Shown: piece after piece, positions 1 to 11,046 of the stretch
Layout: each line of letters starts with the position of its first letter
Position numbering within the stretch: position 1 is the stretch's first letter
Assembly: GCA_015698045.1 (NCBI GenBank)
Contig: BLAL01000311.1
Location: 124,001 to 188,000 of the forward strand
Source of the DNA: Rhizophagus clarus
Lineage: Eukaryota > Glomeromycota > Glomeromycetes > Glomerales > Glomeraceae
Direction: 5' to 3'
Length of the DNA stretch: 64,000 bases
Made by a program: the position numbers and the translations under genes
The notes under the pieces: generated by a model
Seen by the model: only the letters and a program-made list of their open reading frames with translations
What the model was told of the DNA's origin: nothing
The model's database searches: none

Positions 1-350
1 AAACGAAGTGAAAGAAATGAAGGTAAAAGGAAACAAAAGAATAAAATAAGTTAGTAGTGGTAATTAAATAGACGAATAAAAAGAAAATAAAAAAAAAGCC
101 TACCTTAATATTAACTGCAAAAAAAAACCAATAAATCTAATAAAAAACAAAATAAAGTTAATAAGAAAAGAAATGTAAAAAATAAAATAAGAGCAAATAA
201 AAAAAAACTTCGAACATACCTTAATTGCGAAACCAGAAAAACCAAAAAACCTGAAAGGCTGAAATGCGTGTAATATAAATAGTAAGGAATAAGTTATAAG
301 AAAAAAAAAAGAAAAAAACATACCTTGATTGCGAGCTGAGCGAAAGGGTA
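1..350 (-). repeat. Degenerate repeat with splice-signal-like units
   Basis: Three degenerate copies, spaced about 105-115 bp, lie around 98-125, 214-262 and 317-350. On the minus strand each ends in a donor-like junction: AATTAAG or AATCAAG followed by GTATGT, or ATTAAG followed by GTAGGC. Pyrimidine-rich tracts ending in TTTCAG or TTTGCAG lie upstream of the first two. The rest is A-rich filler with no convincing coding frame. It resembles the cassette array at 49140-50870 in the AATTAAG|GT exon end. It may be the edge of an element whose other end is outside the window. Confidence 0.45.
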
Positions 351-499
351 AAGAAAAAAATATAATCTAATAAACAAATAAACATGATTGCATATAATCA
401 TGTAGCCAATCAAAATTTGTTTGCTCACGTGATAACAGGAGTCGCAATGGCGATTGGGGTTGCCAACGACATTTTCCCTAATTTAAATACCCAAAATAT

Positions 500-1960
500 T
501 AAAAATTTAAAAATTAATACTGTTATAGGGATACTAACCTTTCAATAAATATTATACCTAGAGTTATAAAAAATAAAGCACAATTATTTTCAACTGTTCT
601 GAACAACTTACTTAAGCACAAGAAGTTGATTTAATTTAACCAAAAATAGTAAAATTACACTTTAAAATTAAAAATCAAATAAACGATAAATAATTAAAAG
701 TACAAAACCATATGCGCCGATTTGAGGAATTTGCCGATCATCAATTATGTGGCGCAGTACTGATTAAAATCGATCAAAACCATTCCTACATAAGAAAAAA
801 TAAGCCAAAAAATACTTAAAAAAACTTTTAAGACCTTTTCCAAAAAAATTTACCTCTTTAACCTGAAACCAGTAGAAGAAATTTCTAAAAAAAGGAATAA
901 AAATATTATAAAATTAGTTTATTTAAAAAAAAAGTAAGAATAAGCACCAGAATAATGATTTAACGAAAAAAAATTGATTGAAAAATAATTAATAACAAAT
1001 ATCAAATAGATTTTAACTAAATAAACTAATCAATATATAATTTAAATTCACTAAAACATCGTTATTAATCTTAGAATTATTTATTTATTGAAAGATTATT
1101 TTTGAATAATTTTGCTGCCTAAATAAATTTTTTTTTATAAACTATTGAAAAAAAAATAAAAAAATAGCTCTAAGTTATATTTAATGTAAAATAACTACTA
1201 ATATACTTGCCAAAATTCTCAATTTACATAATATAAAAACTGGTGGAAAAGTTTGATGGGAAAGTTGATGGGGAGTTTAATATGGAGTTTACGAAAGAAA
1301 AAAATTTTTTTTGTTGAAGTAATTTCTCGATATTTGTGTCATATGATCATGTAGTACAAGAGTGATCCTTTTTGTGAAACTTTTTATCTAATTATCATCA
1401 AATTCCTTAATTTACGCTAATTTTGTTAATTCTGAAAATCAGCGGATATGCTTGGTCACATTCTACAAATATTAATCCAATCATCCTAAAATTTTTACTA
1501 TAAGTGATTCAATCCTGCTAAACAACTATACTTAAGCAGAAAAAGGTGATTTCATTTGACCAAAGTGGTAAAATCATGCTCTGAAGTTGCAAAATAGATT
1601 TTGCAAAAAAATTGATAATACAAAAATAACTAATACTCCATGAATACTATTATGCCAATCATTATAAAAATTAATATGCAAGTAGATTCAATTCCACTGA
1701 ACAACTTTATTTAAGTGGAAAAAAATGATTTCATTTGATTAAAGTGATGTAATTATGTCCTGAAGTTAAAAGAGAGAAAAAAAATTTTTGGAATTAGTAC
1801 TGTTTGAAAAATACAAATTTCTTCATAAATATTATACCTAGCTTTAAGAAAATTAAGATCCAAGTACTTTTGACATTGCTAAACAGCTTTACTTAAATAT
1901 AAAAAATAATTTCATTAAACTAAAATTAATTTTATATATAGTTAAATTTAGTAAACAAAA
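500..1960. repeat. Degenerate tandem repeat of about 180 bp, interrupted
   Basis: Four diverged copies of one unit are visible at about 500-670, 1440-1620, 1620-1790 and 1790-1960. Shared landmarks are ATAAATATTATACCTA, then CTGAACAACTTTACTTAAG, then GATTTCATTTGAC and AAGTGGTAAAAT. Unrelated AT-rich sequence of about 750 bp (about 700-1430) separates the first copy from the other three, so the array was either invaded or has decayed there. No gene is seen in this stretch. Confidence 0.5.
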
Positions 1961-2126
1961 AACAAGAATAAAAGAATATTATTATAAAAAATGTATTTTT
2001 TTAAAAATATAATATTTAATTTTATGAAAACTAAAGTGTATAAAATCAATAATATATTAAAAAAAGAAAATATCTTTTTAAAAAAATTTTTAAAAGTACG
2101 AGTAAAATTAAAATTTTTTTTTTAAT

Positions 2127-2522
2127 ATATGGAGATACCCGTAGCAAAAGAGGAAGATGGGCTAATTGCGAGGTATTAAGAAATCACAGTTTAAATTACA
2201 TGATTAATTTTACAGATCATTGTTTAATTATAAAAAAATTCAGATTTTTTAAAATTCTTTTATACTAAATTAGGATAAAATTTTGCAAGAAATTTGTTAA
2301 AAGTAATGATTTTTTTCTAACAAACTTATACAACTTATTAATATTATAAAAGTAAAATATGATTAACAAAAAAATGTTAAATTTACAATTTTTTTATTAA
2401 TCTACTACTAATAAAAAATTGTATTTTTTGAAAAATTAGGTCAATAAGTATATAAATATCATAAAATCTCAAATTTGATTTTTTGGCTCATCTCCACCTT
2501 TTGCTATGGAAGTTCCCATATG
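2127..2522. mobile_element. MITE-like element with about 40-bp terminal inverted repeats
   Basis: The left end (TATGGAGATACCCGTAGCAA onward) and the reverse complement of the right end (CATATGGGAACTTCCATAGC onward) match over about 40 bp through AAAGRKGRAGATGRGCYAA. The interior is AT-rich and non-coding. The ends suggest a TA target, but the exact boundary is ambiguous. Confidence 0.5.
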
Positions 2523-2798
2523 TAGTATGAAAATCACCTCTTGTTATGCAAAATCTATATATAACTTTAACAATTTTAACTCCCTGTTACACATCTATAA
2601 TTACGACTTTTTTATTATTTTGCTTTCTAATAAGCAAAATTCTATATGACTTAAAAAAAAATTTTATATGATAAATAAGCAAAATTTTTTGTTACCTATA
2701 TATATATTATTTAGGATCCTAGTATAACTATCCTATTTCGCTGAAATATCATAAACGATTGCCTGTTCTTGTGCTATTAGATTATATTCAGTAAAGAT

Positions 2799-5019
2799 TA
2801 AGGCTCTGATCAGTTTCAGTATCAGAGCAGTTTCAGTTTTTACAGTTTACTAAACTGAAACTTTTAGTAAATTTACTGATTGGTTTCAGTAACTGCAGTT
2901 TCAGTACTAGTTTTGCGATTTACTGAACTGAATTACTGAATCAATTTAACTAAATAATAATAAAAAAACATTTTATTTAATTAATATAGTGTTAATATAA
3001 TAAAAAAAATATTGCGAAATGGTTGTTATTAATTATTTTGATAAAACAAACCATTTCGCGGCAGTGTTTTGTCACTTTAATTAAGAAATATTGAGAAACG
3101 TTTTTATTTGTTAATCTAATAAAAAAAATAACTATTCGCAACTTTTTTCTTGTTACATTAACAAACAATGTTGCGAAATGTTAATTTGATAAAAAAATTA
3201 TTCACAACAGTTTTTTGTTAACATAATTATAAAACTGTTGTGAAAAGTTTTTGTTAGTTAATTTTAATAAAAAAACGTTTTACTACATTTTTTTTTGTAG
3301 CTATAATTAAAAAACGTTGTGAAATATTTTTAATAGTTGAATTAATAAAAAAAAACATTTCGCTACATTTTTTTTGTCACTTTAATAAAAATGTTGCAAA
3401 ATGTTTTTATGAGTTAATTTAATAAAAAAAAATATTTTGCTACATTTTTTTTGTCACTTTAATTAAAAAACGTTGCAAAATGTTTTTTATTAGTTGATCT
3501 AATAAAAAAAAATGTTTTGCTACCTTTTTTTTTGTTTCTATAATTAATAAAAAACATAGTGAAACGTTTTTTATCAGTTGATTTAATAAAAAAATGTTTC
3601 ACTACGTTTTTTTGTCACTTTAATAAAAATGTTGCAAAACGTTTTTATGAGTTAATTTTAATAAAAAAACGTTTTGCAACATTTTTTTTATCACTTTAAT
3701 TAAAAAATGTTACGAAACGTTTTTTATTAGTTGATCTAATAAAAAAATGTTTCGCTACATTTTTTTGCCTCTATAATTAAAAAACATAGCGAAACATTTT
3801 TTAACAGTTGATTTAATAAAAAAAAATGTTTTACAGCATTTTTTTTGTCTCTATAATTAAAAAATATAGCGAAACATTTTTTATTAGTTGATTTAATAAA
3901 AAAAATGTTTCGCTATGTTTTTTTTGCCACTTTAATAAAAACGTTGTGAAACATTTTTATGAGCTAATTTTAATAAAAAAAATGTTTTGCAACATTTTTT
4001 TTTGTTGCTTTAATTAAAAAACATTGTAAAACGTTTTTTATCAGTTAATTTAATAAAAAAAATGGTTTGCAACATTTTTTTTTGTCTCTATAATTAAAAA
4101 ACATAGCAAAATGTTTTTTATTAGTTGATTTAATAAAAAAAATGTTTCACTATGTTTTTTTTGCCACTTTAATAAAAATATTGCAAAATGTTTTTATGAG
4201 CTAATTTTAATAAAAAAACGTTTTGCAATATTTTTTTTTGTTGCTTTAATTAAAAAATATTACGAAACATTTTTTATCAGTTAATTTAATAAAAAAATGT
4301 TTCGCAACATTTTTTTTTGTCTATAATTAAAAAATGAAGCGAAACATTTTTTATTAGTTGATTTAATAAAAAAAACATTTTGCTACGTTTTTTGCCATTT
4401 TAATAAAAATATAGCAAAACATTTTTTATCAGTTGATTTTAATAAAAAAACATTTCGCAACGTTTTTATTGTCACTTTAATTAAAAAATGTTGCAAAACG
4501 TTTTTATTAGTTGATTTAATAAAAAAATGTTTTGCTACGTTTTTTTTGTCTCTATAATTAAAAAATATAGCAAAACATTTTTTATCAGTTAATTTAATAA
4601 AAAAAATGTTTTGCTATGTTTTTTTTGTCACTTTAATAAAAACGTTGCAAAACGTTTTTTATTAGTAATAAAAAAAAACTTATTTTTTTTAAAAAATGTT
4701 GCGAAACATTTTTATTAGTTGATTCAATAAAAAAACGTTTTGCAACATATTGTTTTGTCGCTATAATTAAAAAAACGTTGCGAAATGTTTTTATAGATGA
4801 TTTGATTTGGTAAAAAAATAGTTTTGCGATGTTTTTTTTATTAAAAATAATTTTTAATATTGGTAAATCAGTTCAGTTTTCAGTAATTATTAATCAGTTT
4901 CAATAATCATCAATACCAATACTGGTCAGTTTCGGTAATCATCAATACTGATACCGATCAATTCAGTTCAGTATTAGTTTTTGCAAAAACTGAACTGAAC
5001 TGAATCAATCAGAGCCCTA
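2799..5019. mobile_element. Non-autonomous hAT-like element with internal hairpin array
   Basis: The ends are TAAGGCTCTGATCAGTTTCA and, read inward from the right, TAGGGCTCTGATTGATTCAG. Flanking 8-bp target duplications are GTAAAGAT (2791-2798) and GTAAGGAT (5020-5027), one mismatch apart; an 8-bp TSD with a TAGGG-type terminus is the hAT signature. Subterminal zones (about 2803-2950 and 4855-5010) are dense in CAGTTTCAG/CTGAACTGA motifs in opposite orientation. The interior is a tandem array (separate entry). There is no coding capacity, so it needs a transposase from elsewhere. Confidence 0.8.
2990..4850. repeat. Tandem array of about 80-bp hairpin units
   Basis: About 20 units repeat every 77-85 bp, marked by AGTTGATTTAATAAAAAA (for example 3577, 3806, 3887, 4122, 4350, 4508). 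Each unit is itself an imperfect palindrome: an AAACGTTTTGCAACGTTTTT-type arm, a short loop (TGTCACTTTAATT or TGTCTCTATAATT) and the complementary AAAAACGTTGCAAAACGTTT arm. C/T and G/A differences between units look like sequence drift or deamination of the GTTGCGAAAC core. The array fills most of the surrounding hAT-like element. Confidence 0.8.
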
Positions 5020-5099
5020 GTAAGGATAAGATTAGAATTGCTAAAATTATCTGTTAAGTGATTTTGTTTCCACTTTTTGCCTTTATTATTTGTAGAATC

Positions 5100-5519
5100 T
5101 AAGGATGGCTCCAAAATTGATTTTCCCAAAATTTGAAATCTGAAATTTCAAAACCAAAATCTAAAACATTTCGGCTGGCCAAAATTAAAGCTGAAATCTG
5201 TAATTCCAGCTGAAATGCTGAAATTAAAATTAACCAATAAAAATGCATCACATGAAAACAAGTATGTCAATCATATCCATATTAAGCAATAGCCATTTCA
5301 CAAAAATCAATTTTGGTAAGAACGAATTTGGTAATATAAATTTCTTAAAAAGGAAATTCAATAATTTCTGTAATTCTAGCCAGAATTAACCTATAATTTT
5401 GGCCAAAATGCATTTCGGCTGAAATTTCAGATTTTGAAATTTCAGATTTGGCTGAAATTCAGATTACAGTTTTAGAATTTTGGCAAATCTGAAATATTTC
5501 AGTTTCAGGGCCATCCTTA
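5100..5519. mobile_element. hAT MITE, 420 bp
   Basis: Terminal inverted repeats TAAGGATGGCTCC and TAAGGATGGCCCTG (read from the right) are flanked by a perfect 8-bp target duplication GTAGAATC at 5092-5099 and 5520-5527. The interior is a set of GAAATTTCAGATTT-like inverted motifs and is non-coding. It lies within the minus-strand gene fossil. Confidence 0.85.
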
Positions 5520-6029
5520 GTAGAATCTTCTGAAGGTTTAACCTTTTTATCACTACTCTTCAAAGAAATCTTAAGAGAAGGGAGTTCACTTGCTGAAAGT
5601 AATCATTCATGATCCAAAGGATATATTCTTAGGTGATAGACTACCAGAAGTAATAAAGAGATTATTGTCCAGTTGTTACTGCTGTTGTTGTTGGAGCTTC
5701 TTTAGCTTTTTCTTGACAGATTTTTTCTGAGATCTGGATAGCAGTGTAATAGGTAGTGTGATTGGGGTGGGATGACGTAAGTACTTGGTACCTTAATTTT
5801 TGTATTACTGATAGAGTCATTGAGATTCATTAAATCTGATTGGTATGCTTGATCTTGCAAAATTTTCTTATTTAGGACGGGCTGAAAATATTGTTATTGC
5901 ACGGCTAAATTAGTCCTTTCTGCTATGTATATATCATGATCATGGTAAGCTGACCATTTGACAAAACGCCCTATTATTATAGCAAGAAAAGTGGATACAT
6001 CAGGAAATTTTATAGTGCGAAAAGTTGCG

Positions 6030-6430
6030 CAAGATTACGCATTGTAATATTTCGTAAGTTTTCAGACCTGCTGCAAGTTTGCGGAAGAGTAATATTTCGT
6101 AACTTTTTAAAATATTTCGAAATATTATGATATACAAAGTTTTATAATTTTATGGTTTGTAATATTCCGTAATTTTACGCATTTGCAATATTTCGTAATT
6201 TTACATAATATTTTGTAAATTTCCAGACCACCACAAGTTTGCGTAAGCGTAATATTTTGTAACTTTTTAAAATATTTTGAAATATTACGATATGCAAAGT
6301 TTTGTAATTTTACGGTTCGTAATATTATGTAATTTTATTGCGTAATATTTTGCAACTTTTTAAAATATTTTGACGATTTGTAATTTTACATAAATATTTT
6401 GTAATGTTTCAAAATTCATTTTTGTACTAT
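6030..6430. repeat. Left subterminal repeat, period about 162 bp
   Basis: Two copies of a unit beginning CAGACC..C..CAAGTTTGCG (about 6062 and 6224), with GTAATATTTCGTAA and TTTTTAAAATATTT motifs. It is built from the same GTAATATT/GTAAATTTT vocabulary as the right-hand array, so it is the subterminal repeat of the large element's left end. Confidence 0.6.
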
Positions 6431-6679
6431 AAGTTTATATAATGTATATTTTATTAGATATAATATGAATTAAATTATAAAAAATTACAAGTATTTATTA
6501 CTATATACAAAATATATAAAAGTAAAAAAAGAAAGAGTAACGATACAATTAGATGTAAAAAGAAGAGAAATAGCTATAGTAACGTTGGTATTAGATATAA
6601 AGATAAAAGAAATATTATTAGTATTATTAGTGTTGTTAATATTAGAGTAAAAAGAGTTAAAGAAACAGTAGAAACATAG

Positions 6680-7090
6680 ATATTATCATTAGTATTAAAG
6701 TACAAGTAAAAGAAAAAAAGGAAACGTAAATAGTATTGTTAGTATTATGATATAAAGTAACAATTAGGGTAAAAAACGCGTTAGTATTAAAATAATTAGT
6801 ATTAATAAACAAATATTTCTATACCTGCAAAGAATAAACTAAAAATAAAAGAAAGAGAAGACAAAATAAAAAATAAACATGTTGTTAGTATTAAGTAAAA
6901 GGAGTAAAAAAAATATAATTAGTATTGTTAGTATCGATCGTTAGTATTAAAGTACAAGTAAAAAGAAATAAAGGAAACATGTATATTATTGTTAGTATTA
7001 CGATACAAAGTAAAAAAGAAGTAAAAAATAATAAAATAATTAGTATTAATAAACAAATATTTCTATACCTGCAAAGCAATAAATTATGAA
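6680..7090. repeat. Tandem duplication, period about 249 bp
   Basis: AGTATTAAAGTACAAGTAAA recurs at about 6690 and 6940, and AATAAACAAATATTTCTATA at about 6808 and 7057. On the minus strand the latter reads TTTGCAGGTATAG, an acceptor directly joined to a donor-like sequence. The region is otherwise A-rich. It lies inside the large TIR element, before its cargo gene, and contains no supported gene. Confidence 0.5.
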
Positions 7091-7329
7091 ATATATGTAA
7101 ATATTCTGTATATAATTAAAAAATATTGAACAAAAGGATAAAGAAATAATAAAAAGAAGAGAAAAATATTGAACAAAAAAATAAAGAAATAAAGAGACAA
7201 AAAATAAATAGGACAAAAAACGCATGCAGATTAAATCACATGCAAGGATCAGCCTAATTTTGATTGGCCAGAAAATACGATACTGTATGCACAATCATAT
7301 CATGCAGATTTATTTATTTAATTATCAAC

Positions 7330-7580
7330 AACGTGGGCGTGACATAAATAAATCGTGACTGAAACTTGTGTTCAATTTGTGTTCAATTTGTGTTGATAAT
7401 TCTGGTAAAAAATTATTAATTTTGGCCAAATTTCGTTAAATTTGTTAAATTTGTATTGAATTTGTGTTGAATTTGTATTGCGTAATTTTTTATTTATCAC
7501 AAGGGGATGATATTTAGTAATTGCATGTACGATATACAAGATTTTTTTTATGATTTTTTTAAGAAATGTACACAAAATAT
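7330..7580 (+). promoter_or_regulatory. Conserved 5' region of SANT-like gene, copy 1
   Basis: This stretch has repeated TTGTGTTCAATTTGTGTT motifs, GATAATTCTGGTAAAA and, further on, TTTATCACAAGGGGATGATA. It matches, inverted, the stretch at about 12080-12310 upstream of copy 2. Homology upstream of both coding starts means the duplicated unit included its 5' flank. A promoter role is inference only. Confidence 0.4.
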
Positions 7581-8031
7581 TTAATCAGAATATAATTATT
7601 TTTAATTAAATTGATTAAAAAAAATTAATTTTTTTAAGAAATGTATACGAAATATTTAAAATTCAATAGAATGTGCTAATAATAAATTGTTTTATTTTTA
7701 AATATGATATATTGATATTTATATTTAAAATAATTAAACATGTACATGATTTTCAATTATTTTTAATTGAAATGAAACTGAAATCAAACTAAGATTTTTT
7801 TATTTTTGATTTAATAATGATATTTATATTTAGATAATCCATATCCGCATGAGATTTAATTAATATGTTTAATGATGAAAAGTGTAATAAATTAAATTTT
7901 AATTGAAATGAGAAATAAAATCAAACCAAAGAGGTATTGTTCAAATTTTATTTAAAGTGACATTTTACGACTTTCTTTCAAATTTTTACTCATCCCAAAA
8001 TCAAATTATAAAAATCAAATCTAAACTAATA

Positions 8032-9871
8032 ATGCCTCATTACACACGTTCACATCATTCCTACTATAACGTCCATTGGAACTGGGCTGTGATAGACAAA
8101 CTTGTTGACATACGCCAAGACAGAAACTACGCCTACCACAATATTAATGATAGAAGCTGCTATGATTTTTGGGACTCTGTTGCCAATAGGTTCATATGAC
8201 TAATATCTATAATTTTTTTAAGAAAAAATTTAAATTCAAGGCAAAAGCAGCATGTTGCTTCATACTTTATTGCAATTCTGATAGTGACTTATGGAGAAAT
8301 TTCTTTCTCGTACATGCATAAAAAGAGCGTAACATACAAAGAACAAATAGTTTCCCAAAAAATTACATGCAAAAAATGCTAAAACTATTATAAGAAAAAG
8401 AATCTAAATAACTACAGATCCCACCCACTAATATATCTCAACTAGCGTATAGGCAACTATGCTTTACACTCCCTTCATAAAATCCTCCATCCACGATAAA
8501 CGTTGACAAAAAACCATCTGGAAATATCACAAGCACCGTTAGAGCAAAAACAGCATATAGAGCTGAGCGCTCATTAGCAACTTCTCCAGGTGACCACATA
8601 CTACGAAGCACAAACCCATTTTACTGGCGTCAAGACAAAACAGTCCTTAAAGACTATGGATCTACCTGGGTAAGGATTCAATGATGGTCCTACACGTGTC
8701 TCATCTGATCGGCATGTTACAAAAACTGCGGCACCTGAAGTCACTCCCCTTAAAATAAAAATCACCCAAATGTCGATCAATTTTGAAAATTATCAAACTT
8801 ACTGTCGATCAAATTTTCCAGTACCCCCTCATCCCCCAACAAAAATAACATTACACCAAAAAAAATGACCAAAGAAAGAAAAAACTAAAAACAAAAAGAA
8901 AAACCGCAGGAAAAACCTAACTTTTGCTGAGAAAAAACCTGATGTAAACACCAAACCATCCCTTACACCTACACCACCTTATAAAAAGAAACAACTCAAC
9001 CCCAGAACCAGCCATAAACTTCAACTAATGAGCTGTAAAACTGAAACTTTAGGATATCTTCCAAAAATGAGGGTCTGAACCGCAAACCACTTGGCCAGTT
9101 CGGACTTTAAAGGCGTAAGAATCGGACGCACTACTAGTAACCTTTCAGAAAGCCCAGGGAAATGTTCGTATGGTCTATCCATCTTACCCTATTATTGGTA
9201 TATCCCTGACTTAACAATAACATTTCTACTTGCAACAAACCATTAGGACGTGAGCGAATACCTTGGACTAAGGTACGAGACTCCATAGGTTATCCTACAA
9301 TATCAAAAAGATCTTCTACAACCACTCGAAGGCAAAAAGTCCTCATACTTTTCTTCCAAACTTCTTGAGAAAAAATGGACAAAGGATCAGCAGGAAGAGT
9401 TGACGATTAGTGTTGGAATTTAAATTTAAATTAACCAATCCATTTAATTGAATCAGAATAAATAGAATATTTCGAACGAGGGTTTCTGGGCAACAGTGCA
9501 GCTAAAAATGAAGGAACCTCGTCAGGGATTACCATGTAAGTAAATAAATAAAATTACATTTATATAAATTAAATGTATTTATCGAATATTCAAACTGATT
9601 TTGATATTTAGAACTATGTCCTTTATCGTAATGGTAACCCTGGGCGGTGGCTATGAACGCGTACTGGCCAAAGATATTATCGCGAATTTAGAACGAGATT
9701 TTGGGAGAGGCCGGGTAATTATACTATAATAAAATTTATAATTAATATTTATGTTTATGTTTTAAATTTGATAAATTTGATCAATTTTAGTCACGCGTGA
9801 TGATCGTAGGAGAAGGAGAAACTTACCTACGTATCGTAGAAGATAATTATTTTTATTTTTTTATTTATTAA
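8032..9871 (+). pseudogene. Myb/SANT-like gene, copy 1 (interrupted)
   Basis: Plus-strand gene in several exon-like pieces. The first (8032-8199) encodes a basic Trp-containing segment (NWAVIDKLVDIRQDRN ... CYDFWDSVANRF). Its pattern W-x-L-(V/I)-(D/E)-x-R-x-x-R-N then FW-x-S-(I/V)-A-x-R is that of Myb/SANT-like (trihelix-type) DNA-binding domains. Later pieces lie at about 9475-9535 (GNSAAKNEG), 9610-9715 (KDIIANLERDFGRGR) and 9791-9871 (GETYLRIVEDN, with stop). All have counterparts in the inverted copy at 11046-11763. About 1.2 kb of foreign sequence separates the first piece from the rest, so this copy is probably dead. Its role is unknown; a DNA-binding function is inferred from the domain pattern only. 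Confidence 0.5.
8220..9420. other. Insertion of unknown type within the SANT-like gene
   Basis: This block is absent from the inverted copy, where the corresponding positions are nearly adjacent. Its base composition is visibly less AT-rich than its surroundings. The edges share only a short AATTTAAATTC-like inverted motif. I find no intact ORF or recognisable domain. It could be an old mobile-element fragment or captured genomic sequence. Confidence 0.4.
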
Positions 9872-9872
9872 G

Positions 9873-10003
9873 GGAGTAGCTAGGCCCTGTCCATACCAAA
9901 TATCGGCTGGAGACTCACATTTTTTTGGGTTGTGACTGATACTGACGTCCACGCCGTACAGCCTGGGTACTATTTTATAAAATAGTAGCGAACAAGTATC
10001 AAA
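9873..10003 (+). other. Conserved non-coding block, copy 1
   Basis: About 130 bp directly after the stop of the SANT-like gene, beginning GTAGCTAGGCCCTGTCC and ending AGTAGCGAACAAGTATCAA. It contains a perfect short palindrome, TACTATTTTATAAAATAGTA. The inverted counterpart at about 10927-11046 is much closer in sequence (only a few differences by eye) than the coding exons beside it. No long open frame is present. Confidence 0.6.
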
Positions 10004-10229
10004 TGTGTATTTTTTTATTAAGTTATAATCAAAATTAGAATTTACTTTAATTTTAACATAAAAATTGTAAATAATAAAAAATTCGTAAATAAAAATAAAT
10101 TTGTTTTCCCAAATTTAAAAAAAAAGTGTTTATATAAAAGAAAAGGTGTTTATATTATTTTTGATTATTCAATAGTATCACATGCACCTTGTATACGTTC
10201 TACTGCATACGCAGCTTTAATGATCGAAT

Positions 10230-10520
10230 AGTAATATTAAATTTTCGAAATATTTTAACCATAATATTACGCAGGTTTACAGTCTTGTAAATTTTCAAAA
10301 TATTTTAACTGTAATATTACGCAGGTTTACAATCTCGTAAATTTTCAAAATATTTTAACCGTAATATTACACAGGTTTACAGTCTCGTAAATTTTTGAAA
10401 TATTTCAACCGTAATATTACGCAAGTTTACAGTTTCATAAATTTTCAAAATATTTTAACTGTAATATTATGCAGGTTTACAGTTTCGTAAATTTTCAAAA
10501 TATTTCAACCGTAATATTAC
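10230..10520. repeat. 50-bp tandem array, left part
   Basis: Units repeat every 50 bp (GCAGGTTTAC at 10271, 10321, 10471, with variants at 10371 and 10421). Each consists of CGTAATATTACGCAGGTTTA, CAGTCTCGTAAATTTTC and AAAATATTTTAAC. The array is cut at 10520 by the hAT insertion and continues at 14492. Confidence 0.85.
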
Positions 10521-10926
10521 TAAGGTTGCTTGCCGAAACCCATCTGGCCTAACGCGAAACGCCGAAACTCATACATAGTGCCGAAATGCCGAAATGCTGA
10601 AATGCCAAAACTGCCGAAACTGCCGAAACTGTTTCGGCATTTCGGCATTTCGGCAGTTTCGGCAGTTTCGGCATTTTGACATAGTTTCGGCATAAGTAAT
10701 ACTAATATTTTAATAGAGTTTCGGCATATTTTCGTCATGTTAATAGTATCTGACAGATAAAAATTTATTTTTTAAAATTTAAATTATTTATTGTATTTAT
10801 TATATGTAATCCAATGATAAAAACTAGCAATTAAATTCAAATTTATCACTAAAGAAATAAAATCCCAGTTAAAAAAGTTCACCATTTTATTTTTATTTTA
10901 TTTAATTTTGATAAAAAAAAAATATT

Positions 10927-11046
10927 GATACTTGTTCGCTACTATTTTAAAAAATAGTACCCAGGCTGTACGACGTGGACGTCAGTATCAATTCACAGCC
11001 CAAAAAAAATGTGAGTCTCCAGCCGATATTTGGTACGGACTGGGCC
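10927..11046 (-). other. Conserved non-coding block, copy 2
   Basis: Inverted counterpart of 9873-10003, again placed immediately after the stop codon of the SANT-like gene. It retains the TACTATTTTTTAAAATAGTA near-palindrome and the GGCTGGAGACTCACATTTTT stretch. It lies inside the hAT element, whereas copy 1 lies outside it. Confidence 0.6.
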
